Below, piece by piece: positions 36,099 through 44,828 of a stretch of 64,000 nucleotides of DNA. Location of the stretch: the NCBI RefSeq assembly GCF_900187975.1, contig NZ_FZPC01000014.1:107944-171943 (forward strand). Direction: 5' to 3'. Positions within the stretch are counted from its first letter, which is position 1. Every line of letters starts with the position of its first letter. Made by a program: the position numbers and the translations under genes. A model generated the notes under the pieces. The model worked only from the letters and a program-made list of their open reading frames with translations. It did no database searches and had not been told where the DNA came from. This DNA is from Pseudomonas delhiensis (GTDB lineage: Bacteria > Pseudomonadota > Gammaproteobacteria > Pseudomonadales > Pseudomonadaceae).

Positions 36099-36147
36099 GG
36101 ATATAGCTCCTTTGGTTTCCAACGCTCAGGTTTTAGCAGCTTTTCGT

Positions 36148-36159
36148 ACTGGTACCAGT
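36148..36159. promoter_or_regulatory. Perfect palindrome ACTGGTACCAGT upstream of the porin
   Basis: 12-bp perfect inverted repeat 50 bp before the porin ATG. It resembles operators of GntR or LacI repressors in size and symmetry; the regulator is unknown. Confidence 0.45.
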
Positions 36160-36293
36160 GACCGGATCGTCATTCGTCGGAAATTTCCTACGGCTGGAAG
36201 CCGCGTGCTAGAGCCTGGCGCTGCGGATCATGTGATGGCTATCTAATAGCGTTTGCCTGGCGGAAGGGGCGCGCGGCCCCTTCCGCGGGGCGG

Positions 36294-37163
36294 TCAATAG
36301 CTGAAGAAACCCTGGCCGCTCTTGCGCCCCAGGCGGCCGGCCGCGACCATTTCCTTGAGCAGCGGGGCGGGGCGGTACTTGGAGTCGTCGAAGCCGTCGT
36401 GGAGCACCTGCATGATCGCCAGCAGGGTGTCCAGGCCGATCAGGTCGGCCAGGGCCAGCGGGCCGATCGGGTGGTTGCAGCCCAGCTGCATGCCGGCGTC
36501 GATGTCGGCGGCGCTGGCCAGGCCTTCCTGGAGCACGAAGATGGCCTCGTTGATCATCGGCACCAGGATGCGGTTGACCGCGAAGCCCGGGGCGTTCTTC
36601 ACGCTCACCGCGGTCTTGCCCACCAGGGCCGCGAAGGCCATGGCGCGGGCGTGGGTCTCGTCGGCGGTCTGCAGGCCGCGGATCACCTCCAGCAGGCCCA
36701 TCACCGGCACCGGGTTGAAGAAGTGCAGGCCGATGAAGCGCTGCGGGTTGCGCACCACCACCGCCAGCTGGGTGATGGAGATGGACGAGGTGTTGCTGGC
36801 GATGACGCAGTCGGGGCCGACCAGCTCGTCCACCTGGCGCAGGATGCGCAGCTTCAGCTCGAGGTTCTCGGTGGCGGCCTCGATCACCAGGTCGGCGTCC
36901 TTCAGCGCGGCATAGTCGGTGCCGCCGTGGATGCGCGCGAGGATGCCCGGCTTGTCGGCGGCGGCCAGTTTGTCCTTCTTGATCAGCCGTTCGAGGTTGC
37001 CGTCGATGCTTTTCAGGCCACGCTCGACGGCGGCGTCGGAGACGTCGACCATCGCCACCTGCAGGCCGGCGGCGGCACACACCTGGGCGATGCCGTTGCC
37101 CATGGTGCCGGCGCCGATCACGCCGATCTTGCGGATGTCGAGGGGGGAGTCTTGGGTGCTCAT
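36294..37163 (-). CDS. 3-hydroxybutyryl-CoA dehydrogenase
   Basis: 289 residues. NAD-binding GAGTMGNGIAQVCAAAG (18–34), IEAATENLELK, SNTSSISITQLA, the catalytic-His block GLHFFNPVPVMGLLEV and NAPGFAVNRILVPMINEA are all intact; GFFSY ends it. Oxidises (S)-3-hydroxybutyryl-CoA to acetoacetyl-CoA in short-chain fatty-acid or aromatic degradation; cytoplasmic. Corresponds in type to PA1628. No enoyl-CoA hydratase or thiolase is adjacent, so its pathway is not shown by context. Confidence 0.93.
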   Translation of the reverse strand: MSTQDSPLDIRKIGVIGAGTMGNGIAQVCAAAGLQVAMVDVSDAAVERGLKSIDGNLERLIKKDKLAAADKPGILARIHGGTDYAALKDADLVIEAATENLELKLRILRQVDELVGPDCVIASNTSSISITQLAVVVRNPQRFIGLHFFNPVPVMGLLEVIRGLQTADETHARAMAFAALVGKTAVSVKNAPGFAVNRILVPMINEAIFVLQEGLASAADIDAGMQLGCNHPIGPLALADLIGLDTLLAIMQVLHDGFDDSKYRPAPLLKEMVAAGRLGRKSGQGFFSY

Positions 37164-37478
37164 GTCTTGTCAGTCCTCTCTGGAATCGAAGCGGGGGGCC
37201 CGCGGGCGCCGGCGGCGACGATAGCGCAGGCGCCGGCCGGCGGCGAGCCTCGCGTGGGGTGGGTTGCAGGCAGCTGTGCCTTTGCCGAGGGCATATGCGC
37301 CATTTCCTGGCCGGATAGTCCGTGTGGCTGGGGCTGGGCGCGACTCTTTGGCACAGTATTGCCATGAGTGTCGGGTGGGGGCCTACCGGGGCGTCCGGCG
37401 TGGCCGGCGAGCCCTATCGCGGATAACGCCGCAGGCGTTGCCCCCCCAGATGAACCGCACCAGGATTCAGGCAACCCC
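37164..37478. other. Divergent spacer with degenerate BIME remnant
   Basis: 315 bp between the dehydrogenase and MBL genes. GC-rich inverted repeats at 37200–37245. Around 37370–37440 lies a decayed repeat (CTACCGGGGCGTCCGGCGTGG also occurs near 24683; GCGGATAACGCCGCAGGCGTT resembles a BIME half). Promoters of both genes must be here but are not obvious. Confidence 0.5.
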
Positions 37479-38525
37479 ATGAAATTCGAACGCATTCCCC
37501 TGGACTACCCCTGCGGCCCGGCGCCGGAGCCCGGCGCCAGCCGCGAGATCGCCCCGGGCGTGCACTGGCTGCGCATGCCACTGCCGCTGAGCCTGGACCA
37601 TATCAACCTGTGGGCGGTGGAGGACGGCGACGGCTGGGCGCTGTTCGACACCGGCATGCACACCCCGGCGAGCCTGGACGCCTGGCGCGCGCTGCTGGGC
37701 CCCGGCGGCGCCCTGGGCGGGCGGCGGCCGACGCGGCTGTTCGTCACCCACATGCACCCGGACCACGTCGGCCTGGCCGGCTGGCTCACCCGCGAGTACG
37801 GCTGCGAACTGCGGATGACCTTCGGCGAGTACATGAACTGCCGCGTGCTGGCCGCCGACAGCGGCCGCGAGGCGCCGCCCGAGGGCATCCGCTTCTACCG
37901 CCGGGCCGGCTGGGACGACGCGGCCATCGCCCACTACCGGGCGCGCTTCGGCGGCTTCGGCAAGTTCATCTGGCCGCTGCCGGAAAGCTACCGGCGCCTG
38001 CGCGACGGCGAGCGCATCCGCATCGGCGGGCATGACTGGCGGGTGGTGGTGGGCAGCGGGCATTCGCCGGAGCACGCCAGCTTCCACTGCCCCGACCTGC
38101 GCCTGCTGGTCGCCGGCGACCAGGTGCTGCCGCGCATTTCGCCGAACGTCTCGGTGTTCCCCACGGAGCCCGAGGCCGACCCGCTGGGCCAATGGCTGGA
38201 GTCCCTGGCCAAGGTGCGCCGCGAGGTGCCCGACGACGTGCTGGTGCTGCCGGCCCACAACGAGCCCTTCCAGCCCCTGCACGCGCGCCTGGCGCACCTG
38301 GAGCGCGGCCACCAGCGGGCCCTGGAGCGCCTGCAGGAGCTGCTGGCGGAAGGCCCGAAGCGCGCCATCGACCTGTTCGGCGCGCTCTTCGCCCGGCGCA
38401 TCGACCAGGACCTGCTGGCGCTGGCCACCGGCGAGTGCCTGGCCAACCTCAACTACCTGGTGCAGCGCGGCCGGGTGGCGGCCAGCGAGGACGCGCAGGG
38501 CGTGGCCTGGTACCGCCTGGCCTGA
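37479..38525 (+). CDS. MBL-fold metallohydrolase
   Basis: 348 residues. Metallo-beta-lactamase fold with the metal motif THMHPDHVGLAG at about 88–99 (H-x-H-x-D-H), a later His in GSGHSPEHASF (about 192–202), Asp in LVAGDQVLPRIS and a final His in LPAHNEPF. This is the glyoxalase II/RNase-Z-like hydrolase layout. A C-terminal winged-helix-like tail (RRIDQDLLALATGECLANLN) is seen in lactonase-like/LACTB2-type members, which cleave thioesters or lactones. Substrate unknown. Start MKFERIPLDYPCG; the ribosome site is weak. Confidence 0.85.
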   Translation: MKFERIPLDYPCGPAPEPGASREIAPGVHWLRMPLPLSLDHINLWAVEDGDGWALFDTGMHTPASLDAWRALLGPGGALGGRRPTRLFVTHMHPDHVGLAGWLTREYGCELRMTFGEYMNCRVLAADSGREAPPEGIRFYRRAGWDDAAIAHYRARFGGFGKFIWPLPESYRRLRDGERIRIGGHDWRVVVGSGHSPEHASFHCPDLRLLVAGDQVLPRISPNVSVFPTEPEADPLGQWLESLAKVRREVPDDVLVLPAHNEPFQPLHARLAHLERGHQRALERLQELLAEGPKRAIDLFGALFARRIDQDLLALATGECLANLNYLVQRGRVAASEDAQGVAWYRLA

Positions 38526-38534
38526 AGCCCGGGC

Positions 38535-38918
38535 TCAGATCCAGACGTCGTTGGGCGCGGTGCGCTCGCCGCCCTGGTCGCCGGTGTTGACCACGCCGCG
38601 CGGCTCGATCAGCAGCACATGCACCTCCTGCGCGGCGAAGGGCTTGTGCTCCACGCCGCGGGGCACCACGTACAGCTCCCCGGCACGCAGTCGCACGGCG
38701 CCGTCGCGGAAGTCGATGCGCAGCTCGCCGTCGAGCACCATGAAGGTCTCGTCGGTGTCGGCATGGCTGTGCCAGACGAACTCGCCCTCCAGCTTCACCA
38801 GCTTGAACTGGTAGTCGTTCATCTCGGCCACCACGCGCGGCTGCCACTGCTCGTGGATGGCCGCCAGCTTGGCGGCGAGGTTGACCGGTTGATGAGGGTG
38901 TGCGGATGTTTGCGGCAT
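38535..38918 (-). CDS. Cupin-domain protein
   Basis: 127 residues. Both cupin motifs are clear: [20 protein letters not shown] (motif 1, with His-x-His-x4-Glu) and [15 protein letters not shown] (motif 2, His). A mononuclear metal is expected. Close relatives of this short form are uncharacterised; an isomerase or dioxygenase activity cannot be read. Convergent with the MBL gene, with 9 bp between the stops. Confidence 0.85.
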   Translation of the reverse strand: MPQTSAHPHQPVNLAAKLAAIHEQWQPRVVAEMNDYQFKLVKLEGEFVWHSHADTDETFMVLDGELRIDFRDGAVRLRAGELYVVPRGVEHKPFAAQEVHVLLIEPRGVVNTGDQGGERTAPNDVWI

Positions 38919-39183
38919 GTTTCAGCTCCTGGATCGTCGAAGCGGCCAGGTTAGGGCGCCAGGGCGCGGGCGTCTTGCATATTCCTGCGCATGGGTGCGC
39001 TGCCGGGCGGATTTTCCGCCTAAGGAAAACCCCAATGCCTACGGGAGCCTACCCCCATGCCGAGGCCGTTTCCCCGTATGGTCCCGCCCGGGGCCCATCC
39101 CCTAAGGTGCCCCTGGCCCCCGCCCCACGAAGGCGGGGCCGCCTTGTAGCGACACGCCCGCCAATAACAACAAGAGGCCCCCC

Positions 39184-39276
39184 ATGCGCCAATTCCCCCC
39201 GCGCACGCTTTCGCCCGTCCTTGATGGGTTCCTGCCGGATACGCCCGCAGTGGCCCAAGAGGAGCGGACCCCATGA
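39184..39276 (+). CDS. 30-residue upstream ORF coupled to the MFS gene
   Basis: ATG at 39184 opens a frame of 30 codons (MRQFPPRTLSPVLDG...) whose TGA overlaps the MFS start codon (ATGA at 39273–39276). AATAACAACAAGAGG stands directly before it, an AC-rich leader plus SD often seen before well-translated genes. The SD of the transporter (AAGAGGAG) lies inside this frame. I infer translational coupling; the peptide itself resembles nothing I know. Confidence 0.5.
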   Translation: MRQFPPRTLSPVLDGFLPDTPAVAQEERTP

Positions 39277-40622
39277 ACACCCAGGCCAAGACCCCGGCGC
39301 AGCTGCGCCCCAGGCGCTACGCCTACGAGTGGTACGTCGTCAGCCTGTGCATGGTGGCGTACATCTTCTCCTTCGTGGACCGGCAGATCCTGGCGCTGAT
39401 GATCGAGCCCATCAAGGCCGATCTGCAGCTCAGCGACACCCAGTTCAGCCTGCTGCACGGGCTGGCGTTCTCGCTGTTCTATGCGGTGATGGGCTGGCCC
39501 ATCGCCTACCTGGCCGACCGCTTCTCGCGGCCGCGGATCATCGCCGTCGGCGTGGTCTTCTGGAGCCTGGCCACCGCCGCCTGCGGGCTGTCGAAGAACT
39601 TCCTGCACATGTTCCTGGCGCGCATCGGCGTCGGCGTGGGGGAGGCGGCGCTGTCGCCGGCGGCCTACTCGATGTTCAGCGACCTGTTCCCCAGAGAGAA
39701 GCTCGGCCGCGCGGTGGGCATCTACTCCATCGGCTCCTTCGTCGGCGGCGGCCTGGCCTTCCTGGTCGGCGGCTACGTCATCGACCTGCTCAAGGACACC
39801 CACGCCGTGGCGCTGCCGCTGCTGGGCGAGGTCAAGGCCTGGCAGCTGACCTTCTTCATCGTCGGCCTGCCCGGGGTGCTGGTGGGCCTGCTGATCTGGC
39901 TGACCGTGCGCGACCCGCAGCGCAAGGGCCTGAGCCGCGACGCCAGCGGCCAGGCCAGGGCCGTGGCGCCGGGCGACGGCGTGCGCTTCCTCGGCCGCCA
40001 CCGGCTGACCTTCACCTGCCTGTACCTGGGCTTCTCCTGCTACGCCATGGCCCTGTACGCCATGCTCAGCTGGACCCCGGCGCTGTACATGCGCAAGCAC
40101 GGCCTGGACCCGGTGAGCACCGGCTACACCCTGGGCGTGGTACTGCTGCTGGCCAACACCGCCGGCGTGTACTGCGGCGGCTGGCTGACCGACGTGCTGG
40201 CCCGCCGCGGCCACGGCGACGCGGCCATGCGCACCGGCGTGATCGGCGCCATCGGCATGCTCGTGCCGGTGGCCCTGTTCGCCCTGGTGGAGCCGCTGTG
40301 GCTGTCCCTGGCGCTGCTGGTGCCGGCGATGTTCTTCGCCTCCTTCCCCCTGCCGACCTCCACCACGGCCATGCAGAACCTGGCGCCGAACCAGGTGCGC
40401 GCGCAGGTCTCGGCGATCTTCCTGCTGGTCAGCAACCTGCTGGCGGTGGGCCTGGGCACCACCCTGGTGGCGCTGATCACCGACCGGGTGTTCGGCGACC
40501 CGGCGGCGGTGGGGGCGTCCATCGCCATCGTCTCCGCGGCGGCCACGCTGCTGACCATCGGGCTGTTGTGGAAAGGCTGCGGGAGTTATCGCGCGAGCCT
40601 GGTTCGGGAGCAGGGCGAATAG
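39273..40622 (+). CDS. MFS transporter (spinster-like)
   Basis: 449 residues, 12 predicted helices. Start YEWYVVSLCMVAYIFSFVDRQILALMIEP and the loop 2–3 motif GWPIAYLADRFSRPRIIA are typical of the spinster-like/sugar-phosphate-type MFS group. RIGVGVGEAALSPAAYSMFSD is TM4/5. Such proteins often lie near degradation genes, but none is adjacent, so the substrate is unknown. Its start overlaps the 30-codon upstream frame, so expression may depend on that frame being translated. Confidence 0.87.
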   Translation: MNTQAKTPAQLRPRRYAYEWYVVSLCMVAYIFSFVDRQILALMIEPIKADLQLSDTQFSLLHGLAFSLFYAVMGWPIAYLADRFSRPRIIAVGVVFWSLATAACGLSKNFLHMFLARIGVGVGEAALSPAAYSMFSDLFPREKLGRAVGIYSIGSFVGGGLAFLVGGYVIDLLKDTHAVALPLLGEVKAWQLTFFIVGLPGVLVGLLIWLTVRDPQRKGLSRDASGQARAVAPGDGVRFLGRHRLTFTCLYLGFSCYAMALYAMLSWTPALYMRKHGLDPVSTGYTLGVVLLLANTAGVYCGGWLTDVLARRGHGDAAMRTGVIGAIGMLVPVALFALVEPLWLSLALLVPAMFFASFPLPTSTTAMQNLAPNQVRAQVSAIFLLVSNLLAVGLGTTLVALITDRVFGDPAAVGASIAIVSAAATLLTIGLLWKGCGSYRASLVREQGE

Positions 40623-40639
40623 GGCGGGTGCCAGCGGAC

Positions 40640-40964
40640 GGTTCAGTGCCGCTGGCAAGCCCGATCGCGGACGGAGTCCTACGTTGCAGGCGAGCATGGC
40701 TTCTCGTAGGAGCGAGCTTGCTCGCGAACAAACACGGTGCCATGCGGTTCGCGAGCAAGCTCGCTCCTACAAAGAGCATCTCGGCGCGGGCCACAAGACA
40801 GTTGCTCCTACGCTGAGGCATGGCGCCAGAAATTCTAATCCCCGTCACTCCCGCGAACGCGGGAGCCCAGAAGACAGTTACAGGAGAGACGCCATCGTAG
40901 GATGGGTTGAGCGAAGCGATACCCATGGCCGCATGGGTTTCGCCAAGGCTCAACCCATCCTGCG
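40640..40964. repeat. REP cluster between the MFS and cupin genes
   Basis: Classical Pseudomonas REP pair: GTAGGAGCGAGCTTGCTCGC (40706 onward) and its inverted copy ending at 40770, 19 bp apart. Then a palindrome CTCCCGCGAACGCGGGAG (40848–40865) and a third type, GTAGGATGGGTTGAGCGAAG (40898) with the inverted CAACCCATCCTGCG near 40951–40964. No gene in 40623–41009. Confidence 0.85.
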
Positions 40965-41009
40965 AAGCGCGGCTCGGCGCGTGTCGCTCCTACGACAGCC
41001 GTGGGCCCA

Positions 41010-41354
41010 TCAGGCGAACACGAAGTACTTGCGCACCGTCTCCACCACTTCCCAGGTGCCTTTCATCCCCGGCTCGATGACGAACACGTCGCCGGCCTTC
41101 AGGTGCACCGGCTGCTCGCCCTCGGGGGTGATGACGCAGTAGCCGTCGAGGAAGTGGCAGTACTCCCATTTCTCGTAGTTCACCTCGAACTTGCCGGGGG
41201 TGCAGATCCAGGTGCCCATGATCTTGCTGCCGTCCGCCGAGGTGTAGGCGTTGAGGTTGACGGTGTGCGGGTCGCCGCCGATGCGCTTCCACTTGGTGGC
41301 GTCCAGCACGGGGGTGGGGCAGGTTTCGCGCAGCACGGTGATGAAATCGGACAT
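41010..41354 (-). CDS. Cupin-domain protein (DUF861/EutQ-like)
   Basis: 114 residues. Short cupin with GTWICTPGKFEVNYEKWEYCHFLDGYCVITPEG, where the first motif has lost the usual His pair (KFEVNYEKWE) and keeps Glu; motif 2 is AGDVFVIEPGMKGTW without His. This is the pattern of the DUF861 group, in which metal binding is often absent. Function unknown. Minus strand, single gene; AGCTGACATG lies at its start. Confidence 0.8.
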   Translation of the reverse strand: MSDFITVLRETCPTPVLDATKWKRIGGDPHTVNLNAYTSADGSKIMGTWICTPGKFEVNYEKWEYCHFLDGYCVITPEGEQPVHLKAGDVFVIEPGMKGTWEVVETVRKYFVFA

Positions 41355-41645
41355 GTCAGCTCCAGGTCGGTGGGGTATGGCCCGTCACCATAGGGGCATT
41401 GCCCGAAGTGGAATTGCCTGGATTCGACGCCGATGTGCCTGGAAACGCTGCCAGGCCCTGGTTCCTCGACAATTCCGCGCCATACGCGCGCCCTTTTGTA
41501 TTGATTCTGCGGATCCTGGCGCCGCCGGGTTTGAAACCTGGCCATTCCTTGCCTAAACCTAAAGTCGAGCCAGGCTGTTCAGCCGTGCTGGGCAGCGAAG
41601 GGGTAGGGCACGCCAACCATGTCTAACGACCAAGGAACGACATCC

Positions 41646-42152
41646 ATGACAAGCAAACTGCTCAACAAGAGTGCGATCTTCGCGGTTCTCAGCGCCGCCA
41701 GCCTGTTGGCCCAGGCGGACCAGGCCGGCGGCAACGGCTGCGGTTGGGGCAACATGGTGTTCGAAGGGCAGCGCGGGCTGTTCCCGCACCTGCTGGCGAC
41801 CACCACCAACGGCACTTCGGGCAACGCCACCTTCGGCCTGACCTCCGGCACCAACGGCTGCAACTCCGATGCGCGCCTGGGCTATGGCGGCCGCTCGATC
41901 TTCGCCATGAACGGCATGCTCGACAACATCGCCGAGGACATGGCCAAGGGGCACGGCGAGGCGCTGGACGCCTACGCCACCCTGCTGGGGGTGCAGGCTC
42001 AGGATCGTGCGCATTTCGCGCAGGTTACTCAGCGGCATTTTGGTGAGATTTTTGCCAGTAAGGATGCGACTGGGGAGCAGGTCTATGCCAACACCCTGGC
42101 GGTGATGCAGCGTGATCCGACGCTGGCGCGCTATGCCAAGCAGCCTGCCTGA
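41646..42152 (+). CDS. DUF3015-family secreted protein
   Basis: 168 residues. Signal peptide about 1–24 (SAASLLAQA-DQ). The mature part has the family pattern GCGWGNMVFEGQRGLFPHLLATTTNGTSGN, TFGLTSGTNGC and a C-terminal helical half (DNIAEDMAKGHGEALDAYATLLG). Two conserved Cys may form a disulphide. Periplasmic or exported; role unknown. AAGGAACG 6–8 bases before the ATG at 41646 supports this start over 41619. A strong terminator follows. Confidence 0.85.
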   Translation: MTSKLLNKSAIFAVLSAASLLAQADQAGGNGCGWGNMVFEGQRGLFPHLLATTTNGTSGNATFGLTSGTNGCNSDARLGYGGRSIFAMNGMLDNIAEDMAKGHGEALDAYATLLGVQAQDRAHFAQVTQRHFGEIFASKDATGEQVYANTLAVMQRDPTLARYAKQPA

Positions 42153-42194
42153 GGTTCGCGTAACGAGAATGTCCTTGCTGTTCACTTAAGGAAG

Positions 42195-42227
42195 AATGCC
42201 GTTTCTCTTCATGGGAGAAACGGCATT
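42195..42227 (+). terminator. Intrinsic terminator of the DUF3015 gene
   Basis: 13-bp perfect stem AATGCCGTTTCTC / GAGAAACGGCATT, 7-base loop, followed by TTT: a textbook rho-independent terminator. Confidence 0.92.
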
Positions 42228-42239
42228 TTTCATATGGGG

Positions 42240-42972
42240 TGGGGTTATGGTTTCGTTTGCGAGCCTTTGCACTCAATCCCGCGAACGCGGGAACCTAAAA
42301 AAGACGTCGGGTTTGGTGTAGCGCGCCGCTCCGAGTGCTCGGATGTCTCTCGTTTCGCCCCCTCGGGCGAGTCCCTTTTGTCAGTCGGTGGAAGGCCACC
42401 CCCGCAAAAAGGAACCAAAAAGGCTTGCCCCGCATACGGGCCCGATGGAGCCGGGCTACCCTCGCAAATTCCCCCGCCACGGAGGCCCGCCCCGACAGCA
42501 CGTCCCTGTGCTGATCGGGGCTCTCGCGACATCCATGTCGCATGACCTCCTGAGCGCCGGTTTCGCTCGGCCTTCTGAAGGGGCGCTCCGGTGCGCGCGG
42601 ATATTCCTCTGGAAACCCGTAGGGCGCATAACGCCTACGGCGTTATCCGCCGTTTGCGTCGTGTATCGGCGCATCGGCCAACGGCGGATAACCGCGAACG
42701 GTTATTCGCCCTACGAGTTTGCCGGCTGACGCTGTGTTATCCGTGCACGCCGAACGGCTCCCTCTCCCTTCAGGGCGGGCCGCGTAGGCGAGGGCTGGGG
42801 AGAGGGTTACGGACTCCACTCACACACCTCTGCCAACCCTGACGTCACCCCCCTCCCTAACCCTCCCCCGCAAGCGGGAGAGGGGACCGTTCGGCGCGAA
42901 GCGCAATCGCGAAGCTCCCTGGCAACATGCCGGGTTTTCAGCGACGGAAAATCGCGGACGGAGTCACCGCCC
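42240..42972. repeat. Mosaic of dispersed repeats, no gene
   Basis: From left: a CCCGCGAACGCGGG palindrome (about 42281; also at 40850); a long mosaic (42300–42612) whose last part (42547–42612) is repeated inverted at 24901–24972; a complete BIME from 42619 (GTAGGGCGCATAACGCC) to 42714; and two CCCTCTCCC-type palindromes around 42760–42800 and 42860–42895. About 730 bp without a real gene. Confidence 0.8.
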
Positions 42973-42973
42973 C

Positions 42974-44557
42974 TCAGGAAGGATGAGGCTGCGCCACGCC
43001 GGCCGGGCGTTCGTCCGCCGCCACGACGCGGTTGCGGCCGGCCTGCTTGGCCTGGTAGAGCAGGGCGTCGGCCGCCGCCAGCACCGCGTCGGCGTCCGTC
43101 CGCCCCTCGCTGCTGAAGGCCACGCCCAGCGACAGGGTCACCCGGCCCACCCGGGGGAACGCCGTCTGTTCCGTCGACAGGCGGATGCGCTCGGCGACTT
43201 CCGCCGCCACGCCGAGCGAGGTGCCCGGCAGCAGCAGGATGAATTCCTCGCCGCCGGCGCGGCACGGCAGGTCGCCGCTGCGCGAGTTGCACCGCAGCAC
43301 CTCGGCGAAGGCCTGCAGCACCTGGTCGCCGGCGGCGTGGCCGAAGCTGTCGTTGACCTGCTTGAAGTGGTCGATGTCCATGCTGATGACGGCGAAGGGC
43401 TCGCCGCGCGCCACCCAGCTCGCCAGGGTGGCCTCCAGCGCCCGGCGGTTCGCCAGGCCGGTCAGCGGGTCGCTCTGGGCCTGGCGGTTGAGCTGGCCGA
43501 TGCGCTCCTGGGTCATCCGCCCGCCGATGATCAGCGCCCGGCGGATGCGCCAGGCCTCGAAGTACCAGGCGCGCACTTCCTCGATGCGCTCGGTGTTGTC
43601 CAGCTGCGCCGCGTAGTCGGCCAGCCGGCGCAGGGGGTGGCTGATCCGCGCGGCTATCCACCACAGCAGCGGGAAGCCGAGCAGGATCATCGGCACGATT
43701 CCCGCCAGCACCTGCAGCATCAGCGTGCGCACCGCGCCGAGGGTGACGCTCAGCGGCTGCTGCGAGACCACGCCCCAGCCGCTGTCCGGCACCGCCGCGT
43801 AGCCGGCGAGCACCTCCAGGCCAAGGGTGTTGACGAGCTGCAGGGCGCCGCTTTCGCCGCGCAGCGCGGCGTCCACCGCGGCGTTGGGGCCGACCGTCTG
43901 GCCGATGCGCTCGCGCTGGGGGTGGTAGAGCAACTGGCGCTGTTCGTCCACCAGGTAGATGAAGGAGGTGTCCTCCTGGAAGTGCCGGCTGACGATGTGG
44001 TTCAGCGAGTTGGCGCGGTTCAGGTAGATGGTGCCGCCCACCAGGCCCAGGTAGTCGCCGCGGGCGTTCCACACCGGCTGGGAGACGAACACCACCCGTT
44101 CGCCGGACTGCGAGTGGAAGGCCGGGCTGATCATCGCCTGGCGCTCTTCCAGGGGGCGCCGGGACAGTATCTTGCGGCCGTTGGCGCCGAGCCAGCGGGG
44201 AACGGCGGTGAGGATCCGCCCCGAGGCGTCGGCGATGACCACGGTGTTGAAGCTGCCGTCCTGGCGGGCCAGGCGTTCCACCTCGGCGTCGCGGACCGCC
44301 GCATCGGCGAAATCCTGCCCGAGCAGGGCCGCGCTGTAGGCCAGGCGGTCGAGGGACGAGGCCAGGCTCTGGCTGATGCTCAGCGCCACCTTGGCCGCAT
44401 AGGCGCGGTTGTGCTCCAGCGCACTGAGGACCAGCGCCTCCCGCTGGATGCGGTAGGTGGTGAAGAGGTCGTTGGCCAGGGTCGCGATGGCCGCCAGCGA
44501 GGCGAACAGGAGGATCAAGGTGCGCAGGTTGAGCCTGGGCATGGGCCCCAAGGACAT
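42974..44557 (-). CDS. Membrane diguanylate cyclase with periplasmic dCACHE-like sensor
   Basis: About 527 residues from the ATG at 44557 (a start at 44542 is also possible). TM1 RTLILLFASLAAIATLAN, a 250-residue periplasmic domain with CACHE features (IADASGRILTAVPRW; GGTIYLNRANSLNHIV; FIYLVDEQRQLLYHP), TM2 LMLQVLAGIVPMILLGFPLLW, then GGDEF with DPLTGLANRRAL, active site AGGEEF and the RxxD inhibition site RSGD five residues before it. So it is an active, feedback-controlled c-di-GMP synthase responding to an outside ligand. It lies downstream of pvdS on the same strand but behind a hairpin, probably a separate unit. Confidence 0.88.
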   Translation of the reverse strand: MSLGPMPRLNLRTLILLFASLAAIATLANDLFTTYRIQREALVLSALEHNRAYAAKVALSISQSLASSLDRLAYSAALLGQDFADAAVRDAEVERLARQDGSFNTVVIADASGRILTAVPRWLGANGRKILSRRPLEERQAMISPAFHSQSGERVVFVSQPVWNARGDYLGLVGGTIYLNRANSLNHIVSRHFQEDTSFIYLVDEQRQLLYHPQRERIGQTVGPNAAVDAALRGESGALQLVNTLGLEVLAGYAAVPDSGWGVVSQQPLSVTLGAVRTLMLQVLAGIVPMILLGFPLLWWIAARISHPLRRLADYAAQLDNTERIEEVRAWYFEAWRIRRALIIGGRMTQERIGQLNRQAQSDPLTGLANRRALEATLASWVARGEPFAVISMDIDHFKQVNDSFGHAAGDQVLQAFAEVLRCNSRSGDLPCRAGGEEFILLLPGTSLGVAAEVAERIRLSTEQTAFPRVGRVTLSLGVAFSSEGRTDADAVLAAADALLYQAKQAGRNRVVAADERPAGVAQPHPS

Positions 44558-44728
44558 GGCGAATTCCGTCGATGCTATGGATATCGCCTCGCCATCCACC
44601 CTGGCCGGCGGCGGGTGGATCGCGGACGCTAGGGCGCCATTATGGACAAGGCCGGGCGCGCGCCGGGGGTATCGGCGGAGATTCAGAGATGGGGCTTGGA
44701 AAGCGGGAATGTTCCGTCGGAACTATAG

Positions 44729-44761
44729 GACGAGAAGGGGACGAGAAGGGGACGAGAAGGG
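44729..44761. repeat. Three 11-bp tandem repeats
   Basis: GACGAGAAGGG repeats at 44729, 44740 and 44751 between pvdS and the diguanylate cyclase gene. The 11-bp period equals one helical turn. Confidence 0.7.
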
Positions 44762-44780
44762 GGACGGGCCGGGGAGGGCC

Positions 44781-44827
44781 GCCCCTTGCCCCGGCGTGCC
44801 TGGCGTCGGCAGCGGGGTGCAAGGGGC
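44781..44827 (-). terminator. Hairpin directly after pvdS
   Basis: Stem GCCCCTTGC / GCAAGGGGC (44781–44789 with 44819–44827), with further CCC/GGG pairing inside; begins 1 bp after the pvdS stop. No T-run directly after it. Confidence 0.5.
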
Positions 44828-44828
44828 T

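Noticed and set aside
37349..37361. Sigma-54-like TGGCACAGTATTGC upstream of the MBL gene
   Set aside because: GG and GC are only 9 bp apart; the spacing of 10 is strict for sigma-54.
42343..42729. Arg/Pro-rich frame in the repeat mosaic
   Set aside because: Made of dispersed repeats also found at 24.5–24.97 kb; coding potential is chance in GC-rich DNA.
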